Assembly (NCBI RefSeq): GCF_900109175.1
Contig: NZ_FNZE01000002.1
Coordinates: forward strand, 310,001-374,000
Direction of reading: 5' to 3'
DNA length: 64,000 nt
Origin: Pseudomonas linyingensis
GTDB taxonomy: Bacteria; Pseudomonadota; Gammaproteobacteria; Pseudomonadales; Pseudomonadaceae
Positions 32,800 through 41,801 of the stretch are shown here, piece by piece (within the stretch, counting starts at the first letter, position 1; the number at the start of each line of letters is the position of its first letter). The position numbers were made by a program, and so were the translations under genes. Below the pieces are notes generated by a model. The model did no database searches and had not been told where the DNA came from. It saw only the letters and a list, made by a program, of their open reading frames with translations.

Positions 32800-33706
32800 G
32801 CCGCTGATCAGCGTCGTCATCCCGGCCTACAATTACGCCAGGACGCTGCCGCGGGCGCTGGTGTCGGTGCTGGTGCAGCTGGACGAGGCGGCGGCCGAGC
32901 TGATCGTCATCGACGACGGTTCGACCGACAGCACGCCGCAGGTCATCGCAGCGCTGCAGACGGAGCATCCCGGGTGCTTCCGGGCGATCCGCAAGGAAAA
33001 TGGCGGGCTCTCCTCGGTGCGCAACCGCGGCATTCGCGAGGCGAGGGGGCCGTATCTGATGTTTCTCGATGCCGACGACGAGCTGGCGCCTGGCGCACTG
33101 GCAGCAGTCGAACGGCATCTGGCCGAGCATCCGACGACGCGGATGGTGATCGGTGGCCACTATGCCGTCTGGGACGATGGCAAACGCCGGGAGCACTTGC
33201 CCGCGGCCTTGCCGGCGTCCCCTCTGGAGCGGCTGCGTGGTTATCTGTTGGACAAGCGTATCGCGTTGTCCAATGGTGCTTGCGCCATGCATCGCGAGGT
33301 GTTCGAGCGCGGCGATTATCCGGAGCGCTTTCGCAGCGCCGAGGATATCCCGGTGTTTGCCCAGACGCTGGCCAACTATCCCTGCACGGTCCTGGCGCAG
33401 CCGCTGGCGTTGATCCACAAGCACGACGACAGCCTGCGCCATCAGTTCAGCCACGCCAAGGCCGGCGGGCTGGCGCTGGTCGACGAGGTGTTTGCGCCGC
33501 AGCGACTGGGCAGCGAGTTCCAGGGGCTGAAGCGCGCGTTCTATGTGCAGCGCTGCCTGTCGCTGTTTCGCAGCGCCTGGCTGGCCGGCGACGTCGAGGC
33601 GGCCAAGGAATACTTCCGTGCGGCGCTGAAGCAGGACTGGCGCGTGTTGCTGAAAGGCTCCTATGCGCGTAAGGCGTTGCGGTTGTGGTTGGGGCGTCGG
33701 CCATGA
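32786..33706 (+). CDS. GT2 family glycosyltransferase, core region
   Basis: 306-residue GT-A transferase. It opens LISVVIPAYNYARTLPRAL and has VIDDGSTDSTPQV and the DxD-like MFLDADDELAPGA. The acceptor and donor are unknown. It is probably an outer-core sugar transferase: it sits between the carbamoyltransferase and wapH, with 14-nt and 4-nt overlaps. I do not recall a GT2 gene in this slot of the P. aeruginosa cluster, so it may mark an outer-core difference. Confidence 0.82.
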   Translation: MTPSEPLISVVIPAYNYARTLPRALVSVLVQLDEAAAELIVIDDGSTDSTPQVIAALQTEHPGCFRAIRKENGGLSSVRNRGIREARGPYLMFLDADDELAPGALAAVERHLAEHPTTRMVIGGHYAVWDDGKRREHLPAALPASPLERLRGYLLDKRIALSNGACAMHREVFERGDYPERFRSAEDIPVFAQTLANYPCTVLAQPLALIHKHDDSLRHQFSHAKAGGLALVDEVFAPQRLGSEFQGLKRAFYVQRCLSLFRSAWLAGDVEAAKEYFRAALKQDWRVLLKGSYARKALRLWLGRRP

Positions 33707-34836
33707 CGCGCAAGATCAAGGTGCTGCAGTTGCAGAACCGCTACAACGTCAATGCATCCGATCTGGCCGAGCAGGTGATCCAGGGATTGCCTGCCGAGCG
33801 TTACGAGGTGACCACCGCCTTCCTGCGTGGTCGGCCGGGGCCGGGCGAGCCGGTCAGCCGGGCCGCTCGTTCGGTCTACTTCGGCTTCAGTCAGGGCGCT
33901 ACCAAGGGCCTGCGCCTGCGGGTGCTCTGGACGCTCTACCAGCACTGTCGGGCTGAGCGCTACGACGCGGTGATCGCGCACCGCTTCAAGCCGATCAATG
34001 CGCTGATGCTGCTCAATCGCTGGCTGCGGATTCCTGCCTGCATCGGGGTGTTGCACGGCCTTGGCGAATACGATCGCGCCTACCGGCGCTGGGAACTGCG
34101 CCGGCTACTCACGCCTTTCTGGCGGCTGGTCGGCGTGTCGCGCGCGGTGCGTGACGATCTGCTGGGTTGCGGCGCCGGGCTCACGAGCGACACCGTCCGG
34201 CAGATCAACAATGCCATCGATATCGCCCGTGCCGAGCAACTGCAGCACCCACGCCAGCACGCCCGCGAGTTGCTCGGCCTGTCCGCGGACGACTTCATAT
34301 TCGGCACCATCGGCCGGCTGGTGCCGGTGAAGGGGCACATCCACCTGATCGAGGCCTTTGCCAGGATCAAGGACGAATACCCAGGCACGACACTGGCGAT
34401 CATTGGCGAGGGGCGCTCGCGCGACGAGCTGGAGGCGGCGATCGAGCGGCACGGGCTGCAGGGGCGCGTTCGCCTGCTGGGCGCGAAGGACGATGCGCTG
34501 CAGTACGTGCGGGCGTTCGATGTCTTCGTCATGCCGTCCCTCAGCGAGGGGTTGCCGCTGGCGCTGCTCGAAGGCATGAGCGGGCATCTCCCGGTGATTG
34601 GTTCGGACATCGACAGTCTGCGGCCGATTCTCGAGGACTGTGGCGGGCGCATCTTCCCGGTCGGTCAGCCGCAGGCACTGGCCGAGCGGCTGCGCGAGGT
34701 GCTGGAGCTGTCCTCCGCGCAGCGGGTGGAGGAGGGCGAGCGGGCCTATGCCTATCTGTGCCGGGCGCATGCCGTCGACGATTTCCGCCGGCAGTACCGC
34801 GAACTGCTGGACGAGCTGCAGGCCAGGAGAGGCTGA
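33703..34836 (+). CDS. wapH: Core glycosyltransferase WapH-like (GT4)
   Basis: 377-residue GT4 transferase whose position and class match WapH (PA5004), which adds glucose in the outer core of P. aeruginosa. It opens KIKVLQLQNRYNVNASDLAEQ. The donor site is FVMPSLSEGLPLALLEGMSG (E-x7-E pattern), and GTIGRLVPVKGHIHLIEAF is the conserved GT4 segment. ATGA overlap with the preceding GT2. Gene name is positional. Confidence 0.75.
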   Translation: MTRKIKVLQLQNRYNVNASDLAEQVIQGLPAERYEVTTAFLRGRPGPGEPVSRAARSVYFGFSQGATKGLRLRVLWTLYQHCRAERYDAVIAHRFKPINALMLLNRWLRIPACIGVLHGLGEYDRAYRRWELRRLLTPFWRLVGVSRAVRDDLLGCGAGLTSDTVRQINNAIDIARAEQLQHPRQHARELLGLSADDFIFGTIGRLVPVKGHIHLIEAFARIKDEYPGTTLAIIGEGRSRDELEAAIERHGLQGRVRLLGAKDDALQYVRAFDVFVMPSLSEGLPLALLEGMSGHLPVIGSDIDSLRPILEDCGGRIFPVGQPQALAERLREVLELSSAQRVEEGERAYAYLCRAHAVDDFRRQYRELLDELQARRG

Positions 34837-34837
34837 A

Positions 34838-35701
34838 ATGAGCGAGCAACCTCTGGTCAGCGTGATCATCGCTTCCTACAACCATGGACCCTACATCGAG
34901 GCGAGCATTCTCAGCGTGCTGGAGCAGAGCTATCCGCACATCGAGCTGCTGGTCGTGGACGATGGCTCCAAGGACGACAGCGTCGAGCGAATCAGGCAGC
35001 TGCAGGAGCGTTACGATTTCGACTTTCGCGTGCAGGCCAACCAAGGATTGGCCACAACCCTGAACGACTGTATCGCTCGCGCCAAGGGCAGCTTGATTGC
35101 ACCATTCGGCTCCGACGACATCATGTTGCCGGGGCGCATCGCCATGCAGGTGGCCTACCTGCAGGACAAGCCGGAAGTGGGCATCTGCGCCGGCAACATC
35201 GAGCAGATTGATGGCAGCGGTAATCCCTTGGTCAAGCGCAATCGCGAGCGGCCATTCCGGCGCCTTGATTTCGATGCGATGTTCAACTCCGACCAGGCCG
35301 GGCCGCCCGCACCGACCTTGCTGTTCAGGCGCGAAGCTTTGGAGAAAGTCGGCGGCTTCGATCCCGAGATCAAGCTCGAGGATCTGCTGATCGAGTTGAA
35401 GATCGCCCGCGCCGGCTATTTCATCGATGTGCTGGGCGAGGTATTGGCCAAGTACCGGGTGCATGACAGCAACACCTACAAGAACCGCCGCTTCATGATC
35501 GACAACGTGCTGAAGACCTATGCACAATTCAGCGATCATCCGGCCTATCCGCAGGTCTGCGCCCGCTTCGTCAACTCGATGCTGCTCAAGTGCGCCAGTC
35601 ATGACAAGCCACTGGCCCGTGAGCTGCTCGGGCAGTTACCGCTGCGCCAGTGGAACGGCAAGACCCTGCGGGCGTTGGGGCGTCTATTGCTGGCTCGCTG
35701 A
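34838..35701 (+). CDS. Core glycosyltransferase, WapR-like (GT2)
   Basis: 287-residue GT2 transferase that opens PLVSVIIASYNHGPYIEAS, with LLVVDDGSKDDSVERI and IAPFGSDDIMLPG. By class, size and closeness to waaL it fits WapR, the rhamnosyltransferase that makes the O-antigen-accepting core glycoform in P. aeruginosa (PA5000). That assignment is inferred. CAGGAGAGG precedes the ATG. Its 3' end overlaps a degraded acetyltransferase on the other strand. The genes I recall between wapH and wapR in P. aeruginosa (mig-14, dnpA and others) are not here. Confidence 0.75.
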   Translation: MSEQPLVSVIIASYNHGPYIEASILSVLEQSYPHIELLVVDDGSKDDSVERIRQLQERYDFDFRVQANQGLATTLNDCIARAKGSLIAPFGSDDIMLPGRIAMQVAYLQDKPEVGICAGNIEQIDGSGNPLVKRNRERPFRRLDFDAMFNSDQAGPPAPTLLFRREALEKVGGFDPEIKLEDLLIELKIARAGYFIDVLGEVLAKYRVHDSNTYKNRRFMIDNVLKTYAQFSDHPAYPQVCARFVNSMLLKCASHDKPLARELLGQLPLRQWNGKTLRALGRLLLAR

Positions 35702-35911
35702 GCGGGTGCGCATGTAGTTGAGGAGTTCGCCGATCTCCGGCGAGCAGATTCGCAGTTTCGAGCCTTCGCTCCAGTCATGCACCTAGGACATGCCGTAGGT
35801 GCCGACGTTGACAAGGTAATGCGGGTGGCGGTCGCGGAACGTTTCCTATATCCAGTGCAGTTTGAGCGGCTTACGCAGCAGATGACGTAGCCGATTCAGC
35901 AATGAATTCAT
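35684..35911 (-). pseudogene. Decayed CatB/LbetaH-type O-acetyltransferase (N-terminal relic)
   Basis: On the minus strand an ATG at 35911 overlaps the stop of the upstream kinase (TGATG), then reads MNSLLNRLRHLLRKPLKLHW and on to a stop, then ETFRDRHPHYLVNVGTYGMS and a stop, then VHDWSEGSKLRICS. The ...GTYGMS-V-x-D-WSEGSKLRI pattern matches the N-terminal region of CatB-related xenobiotic/LPS acetyltransferases (usually G-x-Y-T-Y-G ... W-x-E-G-x-x-L-x-I-G). Two in-frame stops and the loss of the hexapeptide-repeat C-terminus mean that no function remains. The translational coupling shows that it once was third in the waaL-kinase operon. Confidence 0.7.
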
Positions 35912-36579
35912 CAGTGTTCACCCGCCCCCTGCAGTCGGCGCAAGGCCTGCGCCAGTCGATCTGCGGACACCCGCCCGCAATACTGGGCGTAACCGCTCAA
36001 CAGGTTCTGGCGATGTAGAACAGTCAGCCAGTGGCTGTCCTCTGCATACCGCAGCATGTGCTGCAGATTGCGTTCGCGCTTCCAGCGAGCCAGAGGCCGT
36101 CCGCTGATCTGCATGTCCGAGAGGTCGATCAGACCGAAGCGGCCATCTGGAAGGATCAGCACATTGCCCAGATGCAGTGAGCGGAAGTACACGCCGAGCT
36201 CATGCAGCTGGCCAAGAAAGGCGCCGAAGCGCTCCACTTCGGCAGCCCGTCGTTCATCATCCAGGGCTTGCCAGTGGCTGCGCAGGGTATCGCCGGGTAG
36301 TGGCTGGTAGCGCACGCCGTTGAGCTTGCGGCTGGGCACTCGCAGTGTCTCGACGATGGTCGGCGCAGGAATGTTCAGCCGTCTCAGGTGCTCGGCGTTG
36401 TCGGCGAAGCGGCGCGCCGGGGGGGACCACAGAGCGGAGCTGAGCAGGCGTTTGCGTCGGTACAGCTTTAGGTAGTCGCCGCTTGCAAGGCAGGCAACCT
36501 TGATGCCGTAGCCGTCCTCCTCGATGACTCGAGCACCCTGCAGGAGTGCGTCGAGGTTGTCTTCGTTCAGGTTTTTCAT
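35911..36579 (-). CDS. LPS core kinase-like protein downstream of waaL
   Basis: 222-residue kinase-fold protein. It opens MKNLNEDNLDALLQGARVIE, with LKLYRRKRLLSSALWSPPARRF (N-lobe lysine), the catalytic loop LHELGVYFRSLHLGNVLI, in which the usual HRD Asp appears to be Ser, and the metal site FGLIDLSDMQ. The missing Asp raises doubt about full kinase activity. A similar gene lies between waaL and msbA in P. aeruginosa (PA4998 in my recollection). ATG overlaps the waaL stop. Confidence 0.78.
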   Translation of the reverse strand: MKNLNEDNLDALLQGARVIEEDGYGIKVACLASGDYLKLYRRKRLLSSALWSPPARRFADNAEHLRRLNIPAPTIVETLRVPSRKLNGVRYQPLPGDTLRSHWQALDDERRAAEVERFGAFLGQLHELGVYFRSLHLGNVLILPDGRFGLIDLSDMQISGRPLARWKRERNLQHMLRYAEDSHWLTVLHRQNLLSGYAQYCGRVSADRLAQALRRLQGAGEH

Positions 36580-37754
36580 CAACCAGTCTGTTCCAGGCGT
36601 TTTCGTATGCTCAGGCTCGCGATCAGGGCTAGTGGGATCCAGCTCAGAAACCAGCTCTCATTGGGGCGGGAAAGGAAGTTGCTGCCTTCGGTCATACCGG
36701 CCATCAGGCCGTAGATCAGCAGCGCCGAGGAAATCGAGAATTCGGCGCTCGCACGGTAGCGGATGCAGGACGCTAAGGCAGCAGCATAAATCAAGCACCA
36801 CAATAGCAGCCCAATGACTCCCAATTCGAACGCGATAGCTAGCTCCATGTTATGCGGGTCGGAAAGAGTTTGGCCCAAGGCGGGAGCCCAGATGGCCAGC
36901 GGGCTTCCATACCCCTTGCCTAGCCAAGGAGTTTCCATTATTTGCTGGAGTGCCTTCGACCAGATTTCCGGGCGATGCGAGAGGCCGCGTTGAGTGAATA
37001 AATCTGGTGTCAATGCAAAAATCACAGCGAGACCAATGACAAGTAAGGCGATAGGGAGAAATGCTCGTCTCGAGCGCCAAGTGCAAGCGAGCCACAGGCT
37101 GGTGGTGGCGAGGGCGAGTAGAGGGGTTCTGGAACCGGTTGCCAGCAAGGCTACCAGCAAGATGGAGCCGCAAATGATTGCAAGTGCCTGGTGCTGTTGT
37201 GCGCAGGTCCAGCGTGCTAGCCAATAGGCGCAGGCAAAGCCAAAGAGGTGTGATGTCAGCAACGGATTGGACAGGCTGCCGCTGCCAACCAGCCGATCTT
37301 GGTTTGGGTCGGATAGAAATAAGAAAAAGCTGTATGCGGCGCCGATTGTAGTGATAAGCGAGGCGTATAGCAGTGTATTGCCCAAGGTGGTGCTGGCTTG
37401 TGATAAGGCCATGAACGCGCAGCCGCCAAACAGCATCAGTACATAGAGCGGGCGTTTGATTTGGGATGACTGGCTATGGTCGCTGCTGCTCCAAAATGTG
37501 CTGGCAATGAGCCAGGCAGAAAATATGACAAAGAAAATAATGATCGGCTCTTTGGCTAGGAGTGCTGACTTTTTCGGGCTATTCAGCATTGCCAGTAATG
37601 CAGGGAAAGCGATCAGTGCATAGAATGTCTTCGAGAATAGGCTTCTTTCAGGTAGCCAGAAGAGGCCGGTCAGCAGCACAAAATATCCGATGGGTAACCA
37701 GCAGCTTGAAATTATCGTGTCGATTTTTTCCCTCAAAGGAAAGGGGGTGGGCAT
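36579..37754 (-). CDS. waaL: O-antigen ligase WaaL
   Basis: 391-residue polytopic inner-membrane protein (about eleven hydrophobic segments). It joins undecaprenyl-linked O-antigen to lipid A-core on the periplasmic side. The large loop carries the expected basic and histidine residues: LSHRPEIWSKALQQIMETPWLGKGYG and LSDPHNMELAIAFELGVIG. Wzy_C/WaaL family. GC content is lower than in the neighbouring core genes. The ATG at 37754 is preceded by AAGGG at 8 nt; an ATG at 37793 has no site. Confidence 0.88.
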   Translation of the reverse strand: MPTPFPLREKIDTIISSCWLPIGYFVLLTGLFWLPERSLFSKTFYALIAFPALLAMLNSPKKSALLAKEPIIIFFVIFSAWLIASTFWSSSDHSQSSQIKRPLYVLMLFGGCAFMALSQASTTLGNTLLYASLITTIGAAYSFFLFLSDPNQDRLVGSGSLSNPLLTSHLFGFACAYWLARWTCAQQHQALAIICGSILLVALLATGSRTPLLALATTSLWLACTWRSRRAFLPIALLVIGLAVIFALTPDLFTQRGLSHRPEIWSKALQQIMETPWLGKGYGSPLAIWAPALGQTLSDPHNMELAIAFELGVIGLLLWCLIYAAALASCIRYRASAEFSISSALLIYGLMAGMTEGSNFLSRPNESWFLSWIPLALIASLSIRKRLEQTG

Positions 37755-37821
37755 TTTTGCAACCCTTGCAGTGTAGGGGGAGGCATGGTCCATTGGCGGG
37801 GAGATTCTCGGTTCTCGTTTG

Positions 37822-38160
37822 CTATGTATCCAGCGGTCTTGGATACAAATTTGGTGAGTTCGTGAGTCCCGCTGGATTGCGCTTGCTAAGAACCTTGTCT
37901 AGCTTGGTGCCGTCAAGAGCCGACCAAACCGGGCGCTTTGCTGGGATTGGAGAATCTAATGGCATGCACCTGTGGCACACGACTCAGCCCTCCTGGCTCA
38001 TGCGCTTGGCGGAAAATCTCACGGGCCTACTCATGCCAGTCGCAAGCTGGGCTGCCGCTGATAATGATAGATTCCCCATTGCAGTCGGCCACGGCCGTTG
38101 TACTGCCTGTGTGGCCAGGGAGCCGATGAAGCCGGCACCGCCGGTGACGAGTATTTTCAT
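37822..38160 (-). pseudogene. Fused and frameshifted rmlB/rmlD-like relic upstream of waaL
   Basis: From 38160 leftward the minus strand reads MKILVTGGAGFIGS, the exact Rossmann start of RmlB/GalE-type enzymes, then changes at about 38115 to sequence in another frame that reads like the C-terminal third of RmlD: IISGSPACDWHE, a stop, AREIFRQAHEPGGLSRVPQVHAI and, after one more frame change, PVWSALDGTKLDKVL. RmlD proteins end with very similar T-x-W-x-E/Y-A-x-x-I-F and R-P-x-x-S-x-L-D-x-x-K-L segments. The simplest reading is a deletion from the start of rmlB into rmlD, followed by decay. No functional product. Confidence 0.65.
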
Positions 38161-38294
38161 GCTAGCGTTCGAGACTGGGTCGCCGAGAGGAGAACTGCAT
38201 CAATTGGGTACGGCGTAGTCTAACCCAAGCGGCAGAGTGGGGGCAGGCGTCTTTGTGCTAGACTCGCGCGCTTGAAGTCTTGGACTCGCGTCGA

Positions 38295-40103
38295 ATGACC
38301 CATCGTGAACAGGGCGCCTCCGGCGCCTCCAGCCTCAAGATCTACTTCCGCCTGCTGTCCTACGTGAAGCCCTATATCGGCTACTTTCTGGTCAGCATTC
38401 TCGGTTACGTGATCTTCGCCTCCACCCAGCCGATGATGGCGGGGATTCTCAAGTACTTCGTCGATGGCCTCACCAACCCCGAGGCCGCCCTGTTTCCCGG
38501 GGTGGAGTGGCTGGCCGACCTGCCGCTGCTCTACGCCGTGCCGATATTGATCGTGCTGATCGCCGCCTGGCAGGGGGTGGGCTCGTTCCTCGGCAACTAC
38601 TTCCTGGCCCGGGTTTCGCTGGGGCTGGTGCATGACCTGCGGGTCGAGCTGTTCAACAGTCTGCTGACCCTGCCCAACCGCTACTACGACAGCCACAACT
38701 CCGGACACCTGATCTCGCGGATCACCTTCAACGTGACCATGGTCACTGGAGCGGCGACCGATGCGATCAAGGTGGTGATCCGCGAGGGGCTGACGGTGGT
38801 ATTCCTGTTCGCTTATCTGCTCTGGATGAACTGGCAGCTGACCCTGGTGATGCTCGCCATCCTGCCGGTGATCGCCTTGGTGGTGAGCAGTGCGGGCAAG
38901 AAGTTTCGCAAGCAGAGCAAGAAGATCCAGGTGGCAATGGGCGACGTGACCCATGTTGCCTCGGAGACCATCCAGGGCTATCGGGTGGTGCGCAGCTTTG
39001 GCGGCGAGCCCTACGAGCAGGCACGCTTCCTGCGCGCCAGCCAGGGCAATACCGACAAGCAGCTGGGCATGATCAAGACCTCGGCTGTCTACACGCCGAC
39101 CCTGCAGCTGTTGATCTACACCGCCATGGCGGCGCTGATGTTCCTTGTGTTGCTGCTGCGCGGCGACGCCTCGGCTGGCGATCTGGTGGCCTATATCACC
39201 GCTGCCGGCCTGCTGCCCAAGCCAATCCGTCAGCTTTCCGAGGTCAGCGCCAATATCCAGAAGGGTCTGGCAGCGGCCGACAGCATTTTCGAACAGCTCG
39301 ACGAGGCGCCGGAAGTAGACACCGGCAGCGTCGAGCGCGAGCGGGTCAGCGGTCGTCTCGAAGTGAAGCACCTAGGCTTCGTCTATCCTAGGACCGACAA
39401 GCGGGTGCTGCACGACATCAGCTTCAGTGTCGAGCCGGGCCAGATGGTGGCGCTGGTCGGACGCTCCGGCAGCGGCAAGTCGACCCTGGCCAACCTGATT
39501 CCGCGCTTCTACCATCACAGCGAAGGGCAGATCCTCCTCGATGGGGTGGATATCGAGGATTACCGATTGCGCAACCTGCGCCGGCATATCGCCCTGGTGA
39601 CCCAGCAGGTCACCCTGTTCAACGACAGCGTGGCCAGCAATATCGCCTATGGCGACCTGGCCGGGGCGCCGCGCGAGGCAGTCGAGCGGGCTGCCGAGGA
39701 TGCCTACGCCCGCGAGTTCATCGACAAGCTGCCGCAGAGCTTCGATACGGATGTCGGCGAGAACGGCGTGCTGCTCTCCGGCGGCCAGCGCCAGCGTCTG
39801 GCGATTGCCCGTGCGCTGCTCAAGGACTCCCCACTGCTGATTCTCGACGAAGCCACGTCGGCGCTGGACACCGAGTCCGAGCGGCATATCCAGGCGGCGC
39901 TGGATCGGGTCATGCAGGGACGTACCACCCTGGTGATAGCCCATCGCCTGTCGACCATCGAGAAGGCCGACCTAATCCTGGTGATGGATCAGGGGCGCAT
40001 TGTCGAGCGCGGTACCCACGCAGAGTTGTTGGCACAGGGTGGCTACTATGCTCGTCTGCACGCCATGGGGCTGGATGAGGACCGTGGGGCAGAGATCGCC
40101 TGA
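38295..40103 (+). CDS. msbA: Lipid A export ATP-binding/permease MsbA
   Basis: 602-residue ABC half-transporter that flips lipid A-core to the periplasmic leaflet. Six membrane helices lie in residues about 20-310. The nucleotide-binding domain has Walker A GRSGSGKST, signature LLSGGQRQRLAIARAL and Walker B PLLILDEATSALDTES. The ATG at 38295 gives the usual short N-terminus before LKIYFRLLSYVKPY; a TTG at 38280 is possible. Divergent from the waaL group. Confidence 0.95.
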   Translation: MTHREQGASGASSLKIYFRLLSYVKPYIGYFLVSILGYVIFASTQPMMAGILKYFVDGLTNPEAALFPGVEWLADLPLLYAVPILIVLIAAWQGVGSFLGNYFLARVSLGLVHDLRVELFNSLLTLPNRYYDSHNSGHLISRITFNVTMVTGAATDAIKVVIREGLTVVFLFAYLLWMNWQLTLVMLAILPVIALVVSSAGKKFRKQSKKIQVAMGDVTHVASETIQGYRVVRSFGGEPYEQARFLRASQGNTDKQLGMIKTSAVYTPTLQLLIYTAMAALMFLVLLLRGDASAGDLVAYITAAGLLPKPIRQLSEVSANIQKGLAAADSIFEQLDEAPEVDTGSVERERVSGRLEVKHLGFVYPRTDKRVLHDISFSVEPGQMVALVGRSGSGKSTLANLIPRFYHHSEGQILLDGVDIEDYRLRNLRRHIALVTQQVTLFNDSVASNIAYGDLAGAPREAVERAAEDAYAREFIDKLPQSFDTDVGENGVLLSGGQRQRLAIARALLKDSPLLILDEATSALDTESERHIQAALDRVMQGRTTLVIAHRLSTIEKADLILVMDQGRIVERGTHAELLAQGGYYARLHAMGLDEDRGAEIA

Positions 40104-40107
40104 CCGT

Positions 40108-40134
40108 GCGCTCGCAGTTTCCTTCTGCGAGCGC
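40108..40134. terminator. Hairpin after msbA
   Basis: A perfect 10-bp stem, GCGCTCGCAG (40108-40117) and CTGCGAGCGC (40125-40134), with loop TTTCCTT, starts 4 nt after the msbA stop. No T-run follows, so it may be a weak or factor-assisted terminator. It suggests that hldE has at least partly separate expression. Confidence 0.5.
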
Positions 40135-40249
40135 CCATGGCGGCGGCTAGCCTGTGTGGTGTTGCTCCCAAGGCGTGCTGCGGCACGTCTGGCTAGCTTT
40201 ACTGCCATGTTATGATCGCCGCCGATTTTCATACTCCCCCGGAGATCCC

Positions 40250-41674
40250 ATGAAGCTGTCCATGCCCCGTTTCGATCAGGCCCCTGTGCTGGTGGTCGGT
40301 GATGTCATGCTCGACCGCTACTGGCATGGCGCGACCAACCGCATCTCGCCTGAGGCGCCAGTGCCGGTGGTCAAGGTCGAGCAGATCGAGGATCGCCCGG
40401 GTGGCGCGGCCAACGTCGCGCTGAACATCGCCGCCCTCGGCGCACCGGCCTGGCTGGTCGGTGTCACCGGGCAGGACGAGGCGGCCGACAGCCTGGCCGA
40501 GCGCCTGCATGCCGCAGGAGTCGACGCACACTTCCAGCGCATCGCCAGCCAGCCGACCATCGTCAAGCTGCGGGTGATGAGCCGCCACCAGCAACTGTTG
40601 CGCCTGGACTTCGAGGAGCCGTTCGCCACCGATGCCGATGCCCTGCTCGCCGACGTGGCGCAGTTGCTGGACAAGGTACGGGTGCTGATCCTCTCCGATT
40701 ACGGCAAGGGTGCGCTGCAGAACCACCAGGCACTGATCCAGACCGCGCGGGCGTGCAACATCGCGGTGCTGGCCGATCCCAAGGGCAAGGATTTTTCCAT
40801 CTATCGCGGTGCCAGCCTGATCACTCCCAACCTGGCTGAGTTCGAGGCGGTGGTCGGTCGCTGCGCGGATGAGGCCGAGCTGGTTGCCAAGGGCCTCAAG
40901 CTGCTCGCCGAGCTGGAGCTGGGTGCGCTGTTGGTGACCCGTGGCGAGCATGGCATGACCCTGCTGCGCCAGGGCTTTCCGGCCTTGCACCTGCCGGCGC
41001 GTGCCCGCGAGGTGTTCGATGTCACTGGCGCCGGCGACACGGTGATCTCCACCCTGGCCACCGCCCTGGCCGCTGGCGAGGAGCTGCCCCAGGCGGTCGC
41101 GCTGGCCAACCTGGCGGCTGGCATCGTGGTCGGCAAGCTCGGCACCGCGACCGTCAGTGCTCCGGAGTTGCGTCGCGCGGTGCAGCGCGAGCAGGGCGTC
41201 GGTCGCGGGGTGATGACCCTCGACCAACTGCTGCCGGTGCTCGAGGACGCCCGCGCTCACGGCGAAAAAGTGGTATTCACCAACGGCTGTTTCGATATCC
41301 TGCATGCCGGCCACGTTGCGTATCTGGAGCAGGCGCGCGCCCAAGGCGATCGGCTGGTCGTGGCGATCAATGACGATGCCTCGGTCACGCGCCTGAAGGG
41401 GCCCGGTCGGCCGATCAACAGCGTCGACCGGCGCATGGCGGTGCTGGCCGGCCTCGGTGCGGTGGACTGGGTGGTCAGCTTCACCGAGGATACCCCCGAG
41501 GCGCTGCTGGAGAAGGTGCGCCCCGACGTGTTGGTCAAGGGCGGCGACTACGGCCTCGAGGGTGTGGTCGGTGCCGACATCGTCTTGGCCTATGGAGGTG
41601 ACGTGAAGGTGCTGAACTTCGTCGATAGTTGCTCGACCACTGCAATTGTCGAGAAGATTCGCGAGCGCTCCTGA
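40250..41674 (+). CDS. hldE: Bifunctional ADP-heptose synthesis protein HldE
   Basis: 474 residues. N-terminal ribokinase-family kinase (about 1-320, ending with [15 protein letters not shown]) phosphorylates D-glycero-D-manno-heptose 7-phosphate at C1. The C-terminal nucleotidyltransferase (about 345-474, [18 protein letters not shown] with the HxGH motif) transfers AMP. The product feeds WaaC and WaaF in this cluster. GGAG precedes the ATG at 40250. Confidence 0.96.
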   Translation: MKLSMPRFDQAPVLVVGDVMLDRYWHGATNRISPEAPVPVVKVEQIEDRPGGAANVALNIAALGAPAWLVGVTGQDEAADSLAERLHAAGVDAHFQRIASQPTIVKLRVMSRHQQLLRLDFEEPFATDADALLADVAQLLDKVRVLILSDYGKGALQNHQALIQTARACNIAVLADPKGKDFSIYRGASLITPNLAEFEAVVGRCADEAELVAKGLKLLAELELGALLVTRGEHGMTLLRQGFPALHLPARAREVFDVTGAGDTVISTLATALAAGEELPQAVALANLAAGIVVGKLGTATVSAPELRRAVQREQGVGRGVMTLDQLLPVLEDARAHGEKVVFTNGCFDILHAGHVAYLEQARAQGDRLVVAINDDASVTRLKGPGRPINSVDRRMAVLAGLGAVDWVVSFTEDTPEALLEKVRPDVLVKGGDYGLEGVVGADIVLAYGGDVKVLNFVDSCSTTAIVEKIRERS

Positions 41675-41801
41675 GGTCGAAAGTTGCGCGCAAGCCGTGC
41701 AGCGACGCGGGGCGCAAGCATTTCTGCACGGACTGCTGGGACTGCAGCCAGCCATTGCTGCCGAGCGTGGGCTGGCGTGATCGGTTTAATTGTGGGAATT
41801 C

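Noticed and set aside
41675-41801. Possible small gene or gene remnant between hldE and the KAS III gene
   Set aside because: Short open stretches exist in two frames, but none has a start with a ribosome site or recognisable similarity.
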